Source of the DNA: Streptomyces sp. NBC_00306
Lineage (GTDB): Bacteria > Actinomycetota > Actinomycetes > Streptomycetales > Streptomycetaceae
Reading direction: 5' to 3'
Assembly (NCBI RefSeq): GCF_036169555.1
Contig: NZ_CP108032.1
Span: 3,286,001 to 3,350,000 of the forward strand
Length of the DNA: 64,000 nt
Within the stretch, counting starts at the first letter, position 1, and every line of letters begins with the position of its first letter. The position numbers and the translations under genes were made by a program. Shown piece by piece: positions 18,285 through 26,466 of this stretch. The notes beneath the pieces were generated by a model. It saw nothing but the letters and a program-made list of their open reading frames with translations. It did not search any database and was not told the DNA's origin.

Positions 18285-18327
18285 ACCCCGGCCCGGCGCG
18301 TACGGGGGATGCGCTCCGGACCGGGGT
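18285..18327 (-). terminator. Hairpin downstream of rpfA
   Basis: ACCCCGGCCCGG around 18285-18296 is complementary, with one bulge, to CCGGACCGGGGT around 18316-18327. It lies 50 bases past the rpfA stop, in the gap before the eno start, and probably ends rpfA transcription. Confidence 0.5.
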
Positions 18328-18375
18328 GGTCTGTGTCCCGGGGCGGGCCGGCGCGGGTGCGCCGGCCCGGGTGGG

Positions 18376-19038
18376 TCAGCTCAGGTGGAGCTGCTGGCCC
18401 GGGTGGATCACGTCGGCGTCGGTGACGACGCCCTTGTTCAGGTCGAACAGCTTCTTCCAGCCGCCCTTGACCTTCTCGGCCTTGGCGATCTTGCTGAGCG
18501 TGTCACCGGCCTTGACCTTGTACTCGCCGTCGCCCTTCTTGAAGGACTTGGCGGCCGGCTTCGAGGACTTCGCCGGGGCGGGGGCCTCGGCGCGCTCGGA
18601 GCGGGTGGTCGGGGCCTCGGCACGCTGCTGCGGCTGGGCCTCCTGCGCGGAGCCGGCGTCGTTGGCGGCGTTGGACAGGTTCACGCCGCAGTTCGGCCAT
18701 GCACCCTTGCCCTGGCCCGCGAGGACCTTCTCGGCTATCTGGATCTGCTGCGCCTTCGAGGCCTGGTCGGCGGTCGAGGCGAACTGGGTACCGCCGTACG
18801 CGGCCCAGGTGGAGGCGGAGAACTGCAGGCCGCCGTAGTACCCGTTACCCGTGTTGATCGACCAGTTGCCGCCGGCCTCGCACTGCGCGACCTGGTCCCA
18901 CTCGGACGTGGTCGCGGCGGAGGCGGTGGTGGCGCCGAGCAGCGGGGCGGCGACGGCCGCACCGGTGACACCGGCGAGCGTGGCGATACGGGTGGCCTTG
19001 GACGGGCGACGGTGCTTGGCCTTGCCGGAAAACAGCAT
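18376..19038 (-). CDS. rpfA: Resuscitation-promoting factor RpfA: secreted lytic transglycosylase with LysM
   Basis: 220 residues. Signal peptide about 1-42 ending ATTASA-ATT. The Rpf catalytic domain (about 43-120) carries the catalytic Glu in QCEAGGNWS and the GYYGGLQFS motif; an Ala/Pro/Lys linker follows. A C-terminal LysM domain (YKVKAGDTLSKIAKAEKVKGGW ... IHPGQQLHL) binds peptidoglycan. It cleaves peptidoglycan in the wall and promotes spore germination. The 5' leader carries a ydaO-type riboswitch, agreeing with the c-di-AMP control known for S. coelicolor rpfA. Confidence 0.93.
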   Translation of the reverse strand: MLFSGKAKHRRPSKATRIATLAGVTGAAVAAPLLGATTASAATTSEWDQVAQCEAGGNWSINTGNGYYGGLQFSASTWAAYGGTQFASTADQASKAQQIQIAEKVLAGQGKGAWPNCGVNLSNAANDAGSAQEAQPQQRAEAPTTRSERAEAPAPAKSSKPAAKSFKKGDGEYKVKAGDTLSKIAKAEKVKGGWKKLFDLNKGVVTDADVIHPGQQLHLS

Positions 19039-19049
19039 GGAACATCTCT

Positions 19050-19212
19050 CTCACCGACGCCTACGAGGTGAGCTGTCGGGTTCGGGCCAAGTGAGTTGCC
19101 CGGCCGCGCAGTCGTGCGCACGGCTCCACCCCAAGCCGGTACCCGCAGTTCATCTGCAACTGCCGGGGCCGGCGCTTACCTTGGTTCCCCCGCTCCTGCC
19201 TACGGCGCATAC
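19050..19212 (-). promoter_or_regulatory. ydaO-yuaA (c-di-AMP) riboswitch in the rpfA leader
   Basis: Reading the minus strand from about 19212: AGCGGGGGAACCAAGGTAA, later GGCTTGGGGTGGA, and finally CCGAACCCGACAGCTCACC followed by TCGTAGGC. These are the conserved internal-loop and 3' junction blocks of the ydaO class as I recall them, in the right order and spacing, ending about 12 bases before the rpfA ATG. High c-di-AMP is expected to lower rpfA expression. Boundaries are approximate. Confidence 0.9.
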
Positions 19213-19303
19213 GCGTCGACTACTCCCCCCGACCGACGGCAGGATTCGGCGTGACGGTCAGCGGTGCCCGCGATGGCGAGCGGTTCAGACCGTAAACACA
19301 AGG

Positions 19304-19335
19304 CTCCCCGATGTTCAAAGACGAACATCGGGGAG
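19304..19335 (-). terminator. Intrinsic terminator downstream of the second rpf gene
   Basis: CTCCCCGATGTTC (19304-19316) pairs perfectly with GAACATCGGGGAG (19323-19335) over 13 bp. On the minus strand it is followed by CCTTGTGTTT, a T-rich run. It separates the rpfC transcript from the rpfA riboswitch leader, so the two rpf genes appear to be separate transcription units. Confidence 0.8.
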
Positions 19336-19480
19336 AAAACGCCCATCCCGCCCCTCCGGAACCGTGCGTTCCTGCAGGTCGAGGGCGGAATGCCCCGTTC
19401 CGCCGGGCAAGATGGGCGAGTTGCGGCAAAGAGACCCTTGTCTCAGTTGCACGATTCGGACAAAGGCGCCTGTACTGCCC

Positions 19481-20422
19481 CTACTTCAGGCCGAGCTCCA
19501 GGCTCTGGCCAGGCAGGATCAGGTCGGGGTCGTCACCGACGGTCTGAGCATTCGCCTTGTAAAGGGAACTCCAGCCTCCGGGCAGCTTCTGCGCGGCCGC
19601 GATGGCCGACAGCGAGTCGCCGGGGCGGACGGTGTACGAACCGGGCGCGGCGTCCGTGTCGTTCGTCTCGGCCGGCTCGCCGGCCTCATCGGCCGCGCCC
19701 TCGCCGTCGCGTGCCGCATCGTCACCGCGCGAGGCGTGACGCCCCGCTTCGCGCTCATTGTCCGTATTGCCCGGCTCGGCCGTTCCGGTCGCCCCGGTCG
19801 CCCCGGTCGCCCCGGTCGACTCCGGCTCCGTCGGCTCGGCGGCGGGTTCACCGCGGTGCTTGCCGGTGGCGCTGCCGCTGTCACCGGTCCCGTTGTTGCC
19901 GATGCCCTGCGTCGGGGCCGGCGCGGGCTCGGCCGTCTCGGAGGGCGAGGCGGACTTCGAGGGCGCCAGCGAGGCGAGAGGGTTGTCGGACGTCGCGCCC
20001 TGCTCCGCGGGGGTCGAGGCGCCCGGGTCGACACCGGCGCCGGTGCCGTCCTGTGTCAGCCCCGCGATGCCCGCGCAGGTCGCCCACGCCTCGGGGCCCT
20101 GGGCCTCCAGGACCTTCTCGGCGACGGCTATCTGCTGGGAGCGGCTGGCGAGGTCGGCCCGGTCCGCGTAGTCCGTGCCGCCGAAGTCCTCCCACGTCTC
20201 CTGGGCGAACTGCAGACCGCCGTAGTAGCCGTTGTCCATGTCGGCACTCCACTGGCCGCCGCTCTCGCAGGCCGCGACGCGGTCCCAGGTGGCGGCGTCG
20301 GCGGCGGAGGCCGAACCCGCACCGAGAAGGGGGATCGCGATGGCCGATCCCGTCACCCCTGCCGCGACAACGATGGCCGGAGCCTGACGGGGACGACGGT
20401 GACGACCTTGGCCGGAAAGCAT
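19481..20422 (-). CDS. rpfC: Second Rpf-type secreted lytic transglycosylase with LysM
   Basis: 313 residues. Signal peptide to about residue 42 (GAGSASA-ADA), then an Rpf domain with catalytic Glu in ACESGGQWS and NGYYGGLQFAQ. A long Ala/Thr/Glu/Pro-rich linker of about 115 residues contains a Gly-Ala-Thr tandem run, and a C-terminal LysM follows (YTVRPGDSLSAIAAAQKLPGGW ... ILPGQSLELGLK). Same architecture as RpfA but with a much longer linker. I recall the S. coelicolor neighbour of rpfA being named rpfC. ATG at 20422 with GAAGGG upstream. No riboswitch is visible in its 5' leader. Confidence 0.88.
   Translation of the reverse strand: MLSGQGRHRRPRQAPAIVVAAGVTGSAIAIPLLGAGSASAADAATWDRVAACESGGQWSADMDNGYYGGLQFAQETWEDFGGTDYADRADLASRSQQIAVAEKVLEAQGPEAWATCAGIAGLTQDGTGAGVDPGASTPAEQGATSDNPLASLAPSKSASPSETAEPAPAPTQGIGNNGTGDSGSATGKHRGEPAAEPTEPESTGATGATGATGTAEPGNTDNEREAGRHASRGDDAARDGEGAADEAGEPAETNDTDAAPGSYTVRPGDSLSAIAAAQKLPGGWSSLYKANAQTVGDDPDLILPGQSLELGLK
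19785..19820 (-). repeat. 9-bp tandem repeat in the rpfC linker
   Basis: Three perfect and one near-perfect unit of CCGGTCGCC, encoding Gly-Ala-Thr repeats on the minus strand in the linker between catalytic and LysM domains. In-frame, so copy-number change would only alter linker length. Confidence 0.85.
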
Positions 20423-20554
20423 GCGGGTGCCCTTCGAGTGACTACAGATAACAACTGATGTCTTCTGAGACGACCGTGAAAGTAGCCGGATTCGATCGTG
20501 TGTCACAAGTCGATGCAGCGGAGATCACGTGAAAGTCACAGTCTTGACGGGTCG

Positions 20555-21790
20555 TCAGCTGCGTCCAGGTGTGAACTCAACGGGCAGGCTTCGCAATCCA
20601 CGCATAATGAGACCCCCACGCCAGCGCAAATCGGCCGGATCGCCCGCAAGCCGCAAGTCCGGCATTCTCCGGAGCAGCGTGGCGATCGCGGTCTGTCCCT
20701 CCAGCCGGGCCAGCGGTGCGCCGAGGCAGTAGTGGATGCCGTGCCCGTAACCGAGGTGCTGGTTGTCGCGCCGGGAGAGGTCGAGCGCGTCGGGGTCCGT
20801 GAACCGCTCCGGGTCCCGGTCGGCGGCCGCGAGCACCACGAGCACCGGGTCGCCCGTCGCGATCTCCTGGCCGCCGATGACGAGGGACTCCGTGGCGAAG
20901 CGCCAGGTGGCGAGCTCCACGGGGCCGTCGTAGCGCAGGAGTTCCTCCACGCCGGTCTCCAGCAGCGCGCTCTCCCCGGCGGCGAGGGAGGCCTGCAGCC
21001 GCTCGCGCTGCTCCGGGTGGCGCAGCAGCGCGTACACGCCGTTCCCGATGAGGTTCACCGTCGTCTCGAAACCGGCGAACAGCAGGATGAAGGCCATCGC
21101 GGCGGCCTCGTTCTCGGTGAGGTGCTCGCCGTGGTCGCTCGCCCGGATCAGCCCGGAGATCAGATCGTCGCCGGGATCCTCGCGCTTGCGGTGGATCAGC
21201 TCGGCGAGATACCCCCGCATCTTCTTCACCGACCGCGCGACACCTCCGCGCGGCCCGCCGCCGTGACGGATCATCATCCCCGCCCAGTCCCGGAAGTCGT
21301 CCTGGTCCTCCGGCGGGACGCCGAGCAGATCGCAGATGGCGTAGATGGGGAGCGGAAAGGCGAACTCGTGGATGAGGTCCGCCTCCCCCTTTTCCACGAA
21401 GCCGTCGATGAGCTGATCGGTCAACTGTTGAACACGCGGCGCGAATTCGGCGACCCGCCGCGGGGTGAACGCCTTGGAGACGAGCCGCCGCAGCCGGGTG
21501 TGGTCGGGCGGGTCGATATTGAGCAGATGCGTCATCAGCTCGGCCTTGCGCTCGCCGGGAATTCCCGTCTTCCCCTTCGCGTGCGCGGGCTCGTCGTGGT
21601 GCGCGGGATTCTTCGACAGCCGCTGGTCGGCGAGCGCCTGCTTGGCGTCGGCGTACCGGGTCACGAGCCACGCCTCCACCCCGCTGGGCAGCCGGGTGCG
21701 GTGCACGGGCGCGTGCTCGCGCAGCCAGGCGTACGCGGGATAGGGGTCGGTGGCGAACTCCCAGGTGAACAGCTCGGGCCGGTCGGTCAC
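20555..21790 (-). CDS. Cytochrome P450
   Basis: 411 residues, class I bacterial type. The I-helix is LLFAGFETTVNLIGNG (acid/alcohol pair replaced by Glu-Thr), the K-helix ExxR lies in GVEELLRYDGP, and the heme-Cys loop is LGYGHGIHYCLGAPLARLEG in part (GxHxCLG). It is a soluble monooxygenase needing external ferredoxin; none is adjacent. Substrate unknown. The GTG start (21790) overlaps the mazG stop as GTGA, so it is translated after mazG. Confidence 0.92.
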   Translation of the reverse strand: MTDRPELFTWEFATDPYPAYAWLREHAPVHRTRLPSGVEAWLVTRYADAKQALADQRLSKNPAHHDEPAHAKGKTGIPGERKAELMTHLLNIDPPDHTRLRRLVSKAFTPRRVAEFAPRVQQLTDQLIDGFVEKGEADLIHEFAFPLPIYAICDLLGVPPEDQDDFRDWAGMMIRHGGGPRGGVARSVKKMRGYLAELIHRKREDPGDDLISGLIRASDHGEHLTENEAAAMAFILLFAGFETTVNLIGNGVYALLRHPEQRERLQASLAAGESALLETGVEELLRYDGPVELATWRFATESLVIGGQEIATGDPVLVVLAAADRDPERFTDPDALDLSRRDNQHLGYGHGIHYCLGAPLARLEGQTAIATLLRRMPDLRLAGDPADLRWRGGLIMRGLRSLPVEFTPGRS

Positions 21791-22761
21791 CGCTCGGCGG
21801 CCTTGATCTCGTCCCGGTAGACGCGGGCGGCGGCACGCAGCGCGGCCTCCGGGTCGACCCCGGCCGCCTCGGCGCGGACGGCCGCGGCCAGCAGCTCGTA
21901 GCCGATTCCCTCGCCGGACGGGAGCGGCACGTCGAGCCCCGCCGTACGCACCCGGGACGCCAGCTTGGCCGCGAGCGCCAGGCCGGGCTGGCCGAGCGGT
22001 ACGCCGTCGGTCACCGAGTCGCGCTGCTTCTCGATCGCCTTCGTGCGGAGCCAGTGCTCCTTCACGTCCTCCGGGGTCTCGGCCTTCTCGTCGCCGAAGA
22101 CATGAGGATGCCGGTGGATCAGCTTCTCGACGATCGTGCCGGCGACGTCGTCGATCGAGAACGGCTCGGCGCCGTCCTCCTCGCGGCCCTCCTGCGCGAT
22201 GCGCGCGTGGAAGATCACCTGGAGCAGGACGTCCCCGAGCTCCTCGCGCAGCTCGTCCCGGTCCCCCTCCTCGATCGCCTCGACGAGTTCGTACGCCTCC
22301 TCGATCCCGTACTTCGCGAGACCGCGGTGGGTCTGCTGCGACGACCACGGGCACTCGATACGGATGCGGTCCATGACCTGCACCAGATCGAGCAGTCGCG
22401 CGCCCGGGAGGTCGTACGAGCCGGGCAGCAGCTCCAGGTCCGGCATCTGCACCCGGCCCGACCCGGCGAGCCGGGCGAGCCCGTCGGTCAGCGCCTGGTC
22501 CCCCTCACCGGCGGGCACGACCACGACGGTGGCGCCGCCCTCGCAGGCGCCGAGGAGCTCCTCGGCGCTCGGCGCGGCGATCTCCACAGCGACACCGGCC
22601 TCGCGGAGGTAGGGCAGCTGCGGGTGCGAGGCATCGGCGCACAGCACCCGGTCGGCCGCCTGCAGCGTCTGCCAGGCGGGCCAGGACAGCAGTCCGGGGG
22701 CGACGCGATGGCTGGCGGTGAGCAGGACGATGCGGCCGGGAGAAGGGGTGTGTGTGGTCAC
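21787..22761 (-). CDS. mazG: MazG nucleoside triphosphate pyrophosphohydrolase
   Basis: 324 residues. The N-terminal 110 residues (GRIVLLTASHRVAPGLLSW) form an actinobacterial extension. The MazG core starts IECPWSSQQTHRGLAKYGIEEAYELVEAI with the EExxE...ExxD metal-binding acids in ELVEAIEEGDRDELREELGDVL and runs through DVLLQVIFHARIAQ; the conserved C-terminal block EDVKEHWLRTKAIEKQRDS follows. It hydrolyses NTPs/dNTPs to NMP and PPi in house-cleaning. GTG start. Upstream neighbour is the SurA-like lipoprotein gene (gap 19 bp), suggesting an operon through to the P450. Confidence 0.9.
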   Translation of the reverse strand: MTTHTPSPGRIVLLTASHRVAPGLLSWPAWQTLQAADRVLCADASHPQLPYLREAGVAVEIAAPSAEELLGACEGGATVVVVPAGEGDQALTDGLARLAGSGRVQMPDLELLPGSYDLPGARLLDLVQVMDRIRIECPWSSQQTHRGLAKYGIEEAYELVEAIEEGDRDELREELGDVLLQVIFHARIAQEGREEDGAEPFSIDDVAGTIVEKLIHRHPHVFGDEKAETPEDVKEHWLRTKAIEKQRDSVTDGVPLGQPGLALAAKLASRVRTAGLDVPLPSGEGIGYELLAAAVRAEAAGVDPEAALRAAARVYRDEIKAAER

Positions 22762-22780
22762 CCCTCGAACCTACCCCGCG

Positions 22781-23431
22781 CTACGCACCCGTCTCGACGG
22801 GCTCCTGCGCCTTGGTGACCTGGGCGATCCAGGGCGCCTTGTAGTCGCCGAGCTCGAGCTTCTTGTCGTCCCAGACGCCGAAGCGCGGGTTGACGTCGAT
22901 GTCCAGCTTGGCGGCGGCGGCGCTGAAGGCGTCGTTCAGCTTCTGCTGGCCCTCGGGGGTGTTGCCGGCGCCGAGCGAGGCGGCGAGCTTGCTGACGAGG
23001 AGGTCGCGGCGGACGACGTCGTCGACCTGGTCCGGAGCGACACCGCGCTGCTGCAGATACATGGCGGCGAGCTGCTCCTCCCCACCGGACTGCTGCACGA
23101 GGGCGGCGCGCCCGTCCTGGATCTCCTTGCGGCTGACCCGCACCCCGGCGTCCTTCGCGGCGCGCTCGACGACCTGCTCGACGATGAGGTCGTAGAGCTT
23201 GGCCCGGCTCAGCTGCCCGCTCTCCTTGATGAGCTGGGCGGACTGCGGGGAGCTCTGCTGCGCGGTGCGGACGTCCTTCACCTTCGCCTGGACGGTGGAC
23301 ACGTCGATCCGCTCCCCGCCGACGACGGCGGCGGCGCCGGGGTGAGCCTCGTTCCCGCAGCCGGCAAGAAGCGGCGCGGCGACGAGAAGCGCGGCGGAGA
23401 CGGTGATCGCGGTACGACGACGGCGGTGCAA
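22781..23431 (-). CDS. SurA N-terminal-like lipoprotein
   Basis: 216 residues. Signal peptide with lipobox LLAGC (Cys at about 25), so a lipid-anchored exported protein. The remainder has a SurA N-domain-like helical chaperone character (VVGGERIDVSTVQAKVKDVR ... LSRAKLYDLIVEQVVERAAKD ... AGVRVSRKEIQDG). No PpiC-type rotamase domain follows. The best start is TTG at 23431 with GGGAGG 5 bases before it; no ATG/GTG with a ribosome site is nearer. It precedes mazG by 19 bp. Confidence 0.78.
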   Translation of the reverse strand: MHRRRRTAITVSAALLVAAPLLAGCGNEAHPGAAAVVGGERIDVSTVQAKVKDVRTAQQSSPQSAQLIKESGQLSRAKLYDLIVEQVVERAAKDAGVRVSRKEIQDGRAALVQQSGGEEQLAAMYLQQRGVAPDQVDDVVRRDLLVSKLAASLGAGNTPEGQQKLNDAFSAAAAKLDIDVNPRFGVWDDKKLELGDYKAPWIAQVTKAQEPVETGA

Positions 23432-23628
23432 GGGAGCCTCCCGGCGTGATTGTGCGGCGGTGCACAAAGTCCTGCGGTGATCGATGGTAGGCAGTCCAGG
23501 GGGTCTGGGCCACTGGTTCGACCAACGATTCGTCTCGGGTTCGAGGTGCGGATCCGGGTGCGTCATGCGCCCGGATCACGAGAACCCGGCGGGCCCCGCT
23601 GTCCGGGGACGTACCCCCCGGCCGGGGG

Positions 23629-24150
23629 TCAGGCCCGGTAGGGCTCGAATGCGGGGAAGTCGTCGGGAAAATCGTCCGGGAAGATCGGGGTGCTCCAGGT
23701 CCTGGAAAGCACGTCCAGCAGCACTCCGGTGGACGACCTGTGCAGGACGGCGAACGCGAGCTGTCCCGCCTCCACGACGACCGTGGGCCACGTCTCGGGC
23801 TCACCGACCGGAATCCAGAACAGCCAGTCGGCGTTGCTGGTCCCACCCCACTGGACGAGGTCCTCGGGGCGGGCCCCGAAGGCATCGAGCTGCGCGCGCA
23901 GTTCGGGGATCGCCTTGCCCGCGAGGATCTTTGTGGACCGCGCCGTACTGTCCGAGATGTCGAGACAGGTGTTGCCGACACCGTTTCCGTAGATGGACAG
24001 GAAGTCGTCGAAGCAGCCGACGCCGTAGACCGCGAGCAGTTCGGTGTGTGCCGAGGGAATGGGGATGCGGCCCTGCTTCACCCGCGGCGGAGGCGCGGCG
24101 GGTGGAGGGCAGAGGGCGATGAGGCGCGACAGTTCGGGTGCGGCACTCAT
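23629..24150 (-). CDS. SMI1/KNR4 (SUKH) family protein, probable immunity protein
   Basis: 173 residues. LLAVYGVGCFDDFLSIYGNG and GGTSNADWLFWIPVGEPETWPTVVVE in part (WGG...WxxxGxP) fit the SMI1/KNR4 or SUKH fold, common in bacterial toxin-immunity loci. The C-terminus has DDFPDDFPAFEPYR. Which toxin it would neutralise cannot be inferred. It lies 59 bp after the Sel1-repeat gene on the same strand and likely shares its transcript. ATG at 24150. Confidence 0.7.
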   Translation of the reverse strand: MSAAPELSRLIALCPPPAAPPPRVKQGRIPIPSAHTELLAVYGVGCFDDFLSIYGNGVGNTCLDISDSTARSTKILAGKAIPELRAQLDAFGARPEDLVQWGGTSNADWLFWIPVGEPETWPTVVVEAGQLAFAVLHRSSTGVLLDVLSRTWSTPIFPDDFPDDFPAFEPYRA

Positions 24151-24209
24151 GTGGGGCGACCTCTGCTTGAGCGAGACGGTGGATTCTGCGTGACGGCTCA
24201 GAACGAACC

Positions 24210-25058
24210 TCAGGACGATGAGGCGCGCATCTCGATGATCTTTTGCGCCTCGTCGTCCCGGCCGGCAAGCCGCCCGCCGCGTCGGATCTGCTCGTCGGTC
24301 AGCGAAGGCGCCATCGAGAAGATCTCGTGGATGCCGTCGAAGCTGGGCATGTCCAGCATGCCGAGGAACCACCTGACCGCCTGAACGCCGTCCGCCTGCA
24401 CGCCGACACCGTCCCGGTACCGGCTGCCGACGGCGAACATGGCGCCGATGTGCCCACCCTCGGCGGCGACCTCGTACCACCGCAGCGCGCCTGCCTCGTC
24501 CCCCACGGCGTCGAACTCGTCACCGAGCCGCGTCGCCGCCTCCTCGACGCCGGCCAGCGCGGCCGACTCGAGGAGGGGAATCACCTCGTTCAGGTCCACG
24601 GGCCAGGGGCTCTCGTCCAGCAGAAGTACGGCGAGGTTGTACTGAGCGAGCACATCGCCCTCAGCCGCGGCAGCCCGGAAGAGCCTCTCGGCGCCTGTCA
24701 CGTCCTTCGGCACGCCCGCGCCCTCGACGAGGAGGTAGCCGAGACTGCGCCGTGCTTCGTTGTGCCCCGCGTCGGCGGCCCGACGGAACCAGCTCGCGGC
24801 GCGGCCGGGATCCTCGTCCCGGGCCAGCAGCACCCCGCCCAAGACGCTCTGGCACTCCACGTCCCCGCCGACGGCCCGTGCCTCCAACTCTGGTCGGCAG
24901 CCGATGAGTTGCTCACTCGCCGTGGCATCACCGGCTTGGGCGGCACGCAGAAACCACTTCACGCGGTCCGGGAGATCGGCGGAGGCCGCGGCGAGCTCGA
25001 GCATGGCGGGAACATCGCCGTCCTCGGCGCGCCGGTTCAGCTCGTCATGGGTACTCAC
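24210..25058 (-). CDS. Sel1-repeat (TPR-like) protein
   Basis: 282 residues made of Sel1-like units: VKWFLRAAQAGDATA, SWFRRAADAGHNEARRSLGYL, ERLFRAAAAEGDVLAQYNLAVL, LESAALAGVEEAATRLGD and RWYEVAAEGGHIGAMFAVGSRY. Such solenoids mediate protein-protein contacts. No signal peptide, so presumably cytoplasmic. GTG at 25058 has GGAGG 6 bases upstream. It is the intact relative of the Sel1 remnant at 25.5-25.7 kb and is followed by the SMI1-type gene. Confidence 0.82.
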   Translation of the reverse strand: MSTHDELNRRAEDGDVPAMLELAAASADLPDRVKWFLRAAQAGDATASEQLIGCRPELEARAVGGDVECQSVLGGVLLARDEDPGRAASWFRRAADAGHNEARRSLGYLLVEGAGVPKDVTGAERLFRAAAAEGDVLAQYNLAVLLLDESPWPVDLNEVIPLLESAALAGVEEAATRLGDEFDAVGDEAGALRWYEVAAEGGHIGAMFAVGSRYRDGVGVQADGVQAVRWFLGMLDMPSFDGIHEIFSMAPSLTDEQIRRGGRLAGRDDEAQKIIEMRASSS

Positions 25059-25241
25059 TGCGGACCTCCAGGTGATGGCGACGTGCAAAGTAACAGCGGC
25101 GGGAGGCGGGGAGTCGGGAGAGGCCCGGTCCGGCGGACCTGTGGGATCGGCTTCGCCACACTCAACCGGCCCTGAGCGGCGACCGGAACGTCTTGAGACT
25201 GGAACCACAGGTCTCCCGGCACTCCGACCGTCAAAAAGTGA

Positions 25242-25522
25242 TCAGTCCTCGTCCGGGTCCCACCCGTGAGACACCAAGCGCGCCCGCAGCGCCTCGACCC
25301 GGGCCCGCCGCACGCGGTTTGCGGCGGTCCTCAGCGCCTCGACCGCCAGCCACGTGGCTTCGGCCTCGTGAATCCGCAGGAAGACTCCCGCGGTGACCCC
25401 CACGTTCTCCTCGGACATCCCTTCCGAAAGAACGACCAGGAGCGGTGCGATGTCGGCTTTTCCAGCCCGTCCGGAAACGCATCCTCCAACAGCGCGACCA
25501 CCCGCAGCAGATGGGACTCCAT
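25242..25522 (-). pseudogene. Frameshifted small gene (HEAT-like, unassigned)
   Basis: A well-placed start (ATG 25522, with GGAGGTG upstream) opens a frame encoding MESHLLRVVALLEDAFPDGLE. A second frame continues KADIAPLLVVLSEGMSEENVG to RLVSHGWDPDED with good codon bias. They join if one base is added at the A4 run (T4 at 25458-25461 on the plus strand), giving a 93-residue protein. As written it is broken. Either a real frameshift or a sequencing error in a homopolymer. Confidence 0.65.
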
Positions 25523-25539
25523 CTGGTCTCACCTCCGTC

Positions 25540-25709
25540 TTCTCGTCCAGATCCGCTGGCCCACGACGTTCGTGCAGCGGGAGTACGGCGAGGTTGCACG
25601 AAGCGAACACATGCTGCGCACGGACCAGATCCCGAGCGACAGCTGCGAAGAGGTGTCGAGGACCAGCCCGATGCGGCACCTCAGTGCAGGCGCGATCGGT
25701 CCGCTGCAT
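25540..25709 (-). pseudogene. Remnant of a Sel1-repeat gene
   Basis: The minus strand encodes VFASCNLAVLPLHERRG and PADLDE, a decayed copy of VLAQYNLAVLLLDESPW and PVDLNE in the intact Sel1 gene. The DNA block GAGTACGGCGAGGTTG at about 25583-25598 closely matches AAGTACGGCGAGGTTG in the intact gene at about 24625-24640. No start or full frame remains. A local duplication that decayed. Confidence 0.6.
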
Positions 25710-25712
25710 CGC

Positions 25713-26237
25713 CTACGACCGCCTCCTCTTCAGCCGATCCTGGAGGGCGGACCGGAAGGCTTCGAACCGGGTCTCATCGGGATCGACGAACTCCAGGATG
25801 TCCAGCGCCGTCTCGACGTCCCCAGATGCCGCCTCGTGGTAGAGCAGCCAGATACCCTCCCGCGTCCCCGCGCAACACTCCTCCTCGAGATCGGGAGAGC
25901 CGGCCTCCGCCTCACTGCGGTGCGACTCCCCCGTCACCAGTCGCCAGAGCACCGCCAGCAAGTGGCTTCTGACGAAAGCAGGCAGATCTTCCTGGAGCGC
26001 CGCAAGGATCACCGGGACGGCGTGGGGTGCCACCTCGAAGAGCATCGACTGCTCTTCCAGGTGGCCGTCCAGCCTGCAACCCACGGTCTCCTCGATCGTC
26101 CTGGCTTCGAGGAGCCTGGAGAAGGTCTCCGGGAGGTGGGCGCCCGATTCTCGGCATCCGCAGCGCAGAACCGCCCAGTCGTGACGCCCCAGTTCGAGCA
26201 GCGACGCCCTAACCGGTCGCCGAGACGCGGCTCTCAC
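25713..26237 (-). CDS. Hypothetical protein, HEAT-like, immunity-island member
   Basis: 174 residues, acidic and mostly helical. Hydrophobic helices (HAVPVILAALQEDLPAFVRSH, LLAVLWRLVTGESHRSE) and a C-terminal helix EFVDPDETRFEAFRSALQDRLKRR. The paired-helix pattern is HEAT-like. I do not recognise the family. Neighbours are SMI1, Sel1 and RHS toxin genes, so an immunity-related role is my inference. The start is uncertain; no strong ribosome site is visible before 26237. Confidence 0.5.
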   Translation of the reverse strand: MRAASRRPVRASLLELGRHDWAVLRCGCRESGAHLPETFSRLLEARTIEETVGCRLDGHLEEQSMLFEVAPHAVPVILAALQEDLPAFVRSHLLAVLWRLVTGESHRSEAEAGSPDLEEECCAGTREGIWLLYHEAASGDVETALDILEFVDPDETRFEAFRSALQDRLKRRRS

Positions 26238-26466
26238 CCTGTCTGCCTCTCGAATCGATCAACCCCGGGCATTGGTTCCGTGAGCCGCTCCATGTCGGTG
26301 GACCGAACTCGGCCCACCCTCGGCAGGTAGTCTCCGCGTCGATGCCGAATTCCCTCTCTACGCCAAGCAGAGTGCCGCTACTGGCAGTTGGTACACATGA
26401 TCACCCACACACGCCGCTCCTGCAGCGGTTGCGAGTTGTCATCACGCAACGCGCTGCCGGGAACCA

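Noticed and set aside
23484..24384. Plus-strand frames over the SMI1-type gene
   Set aside because: No codon bias; the minus-strand gene has the SUKH pattern and a plausible start.
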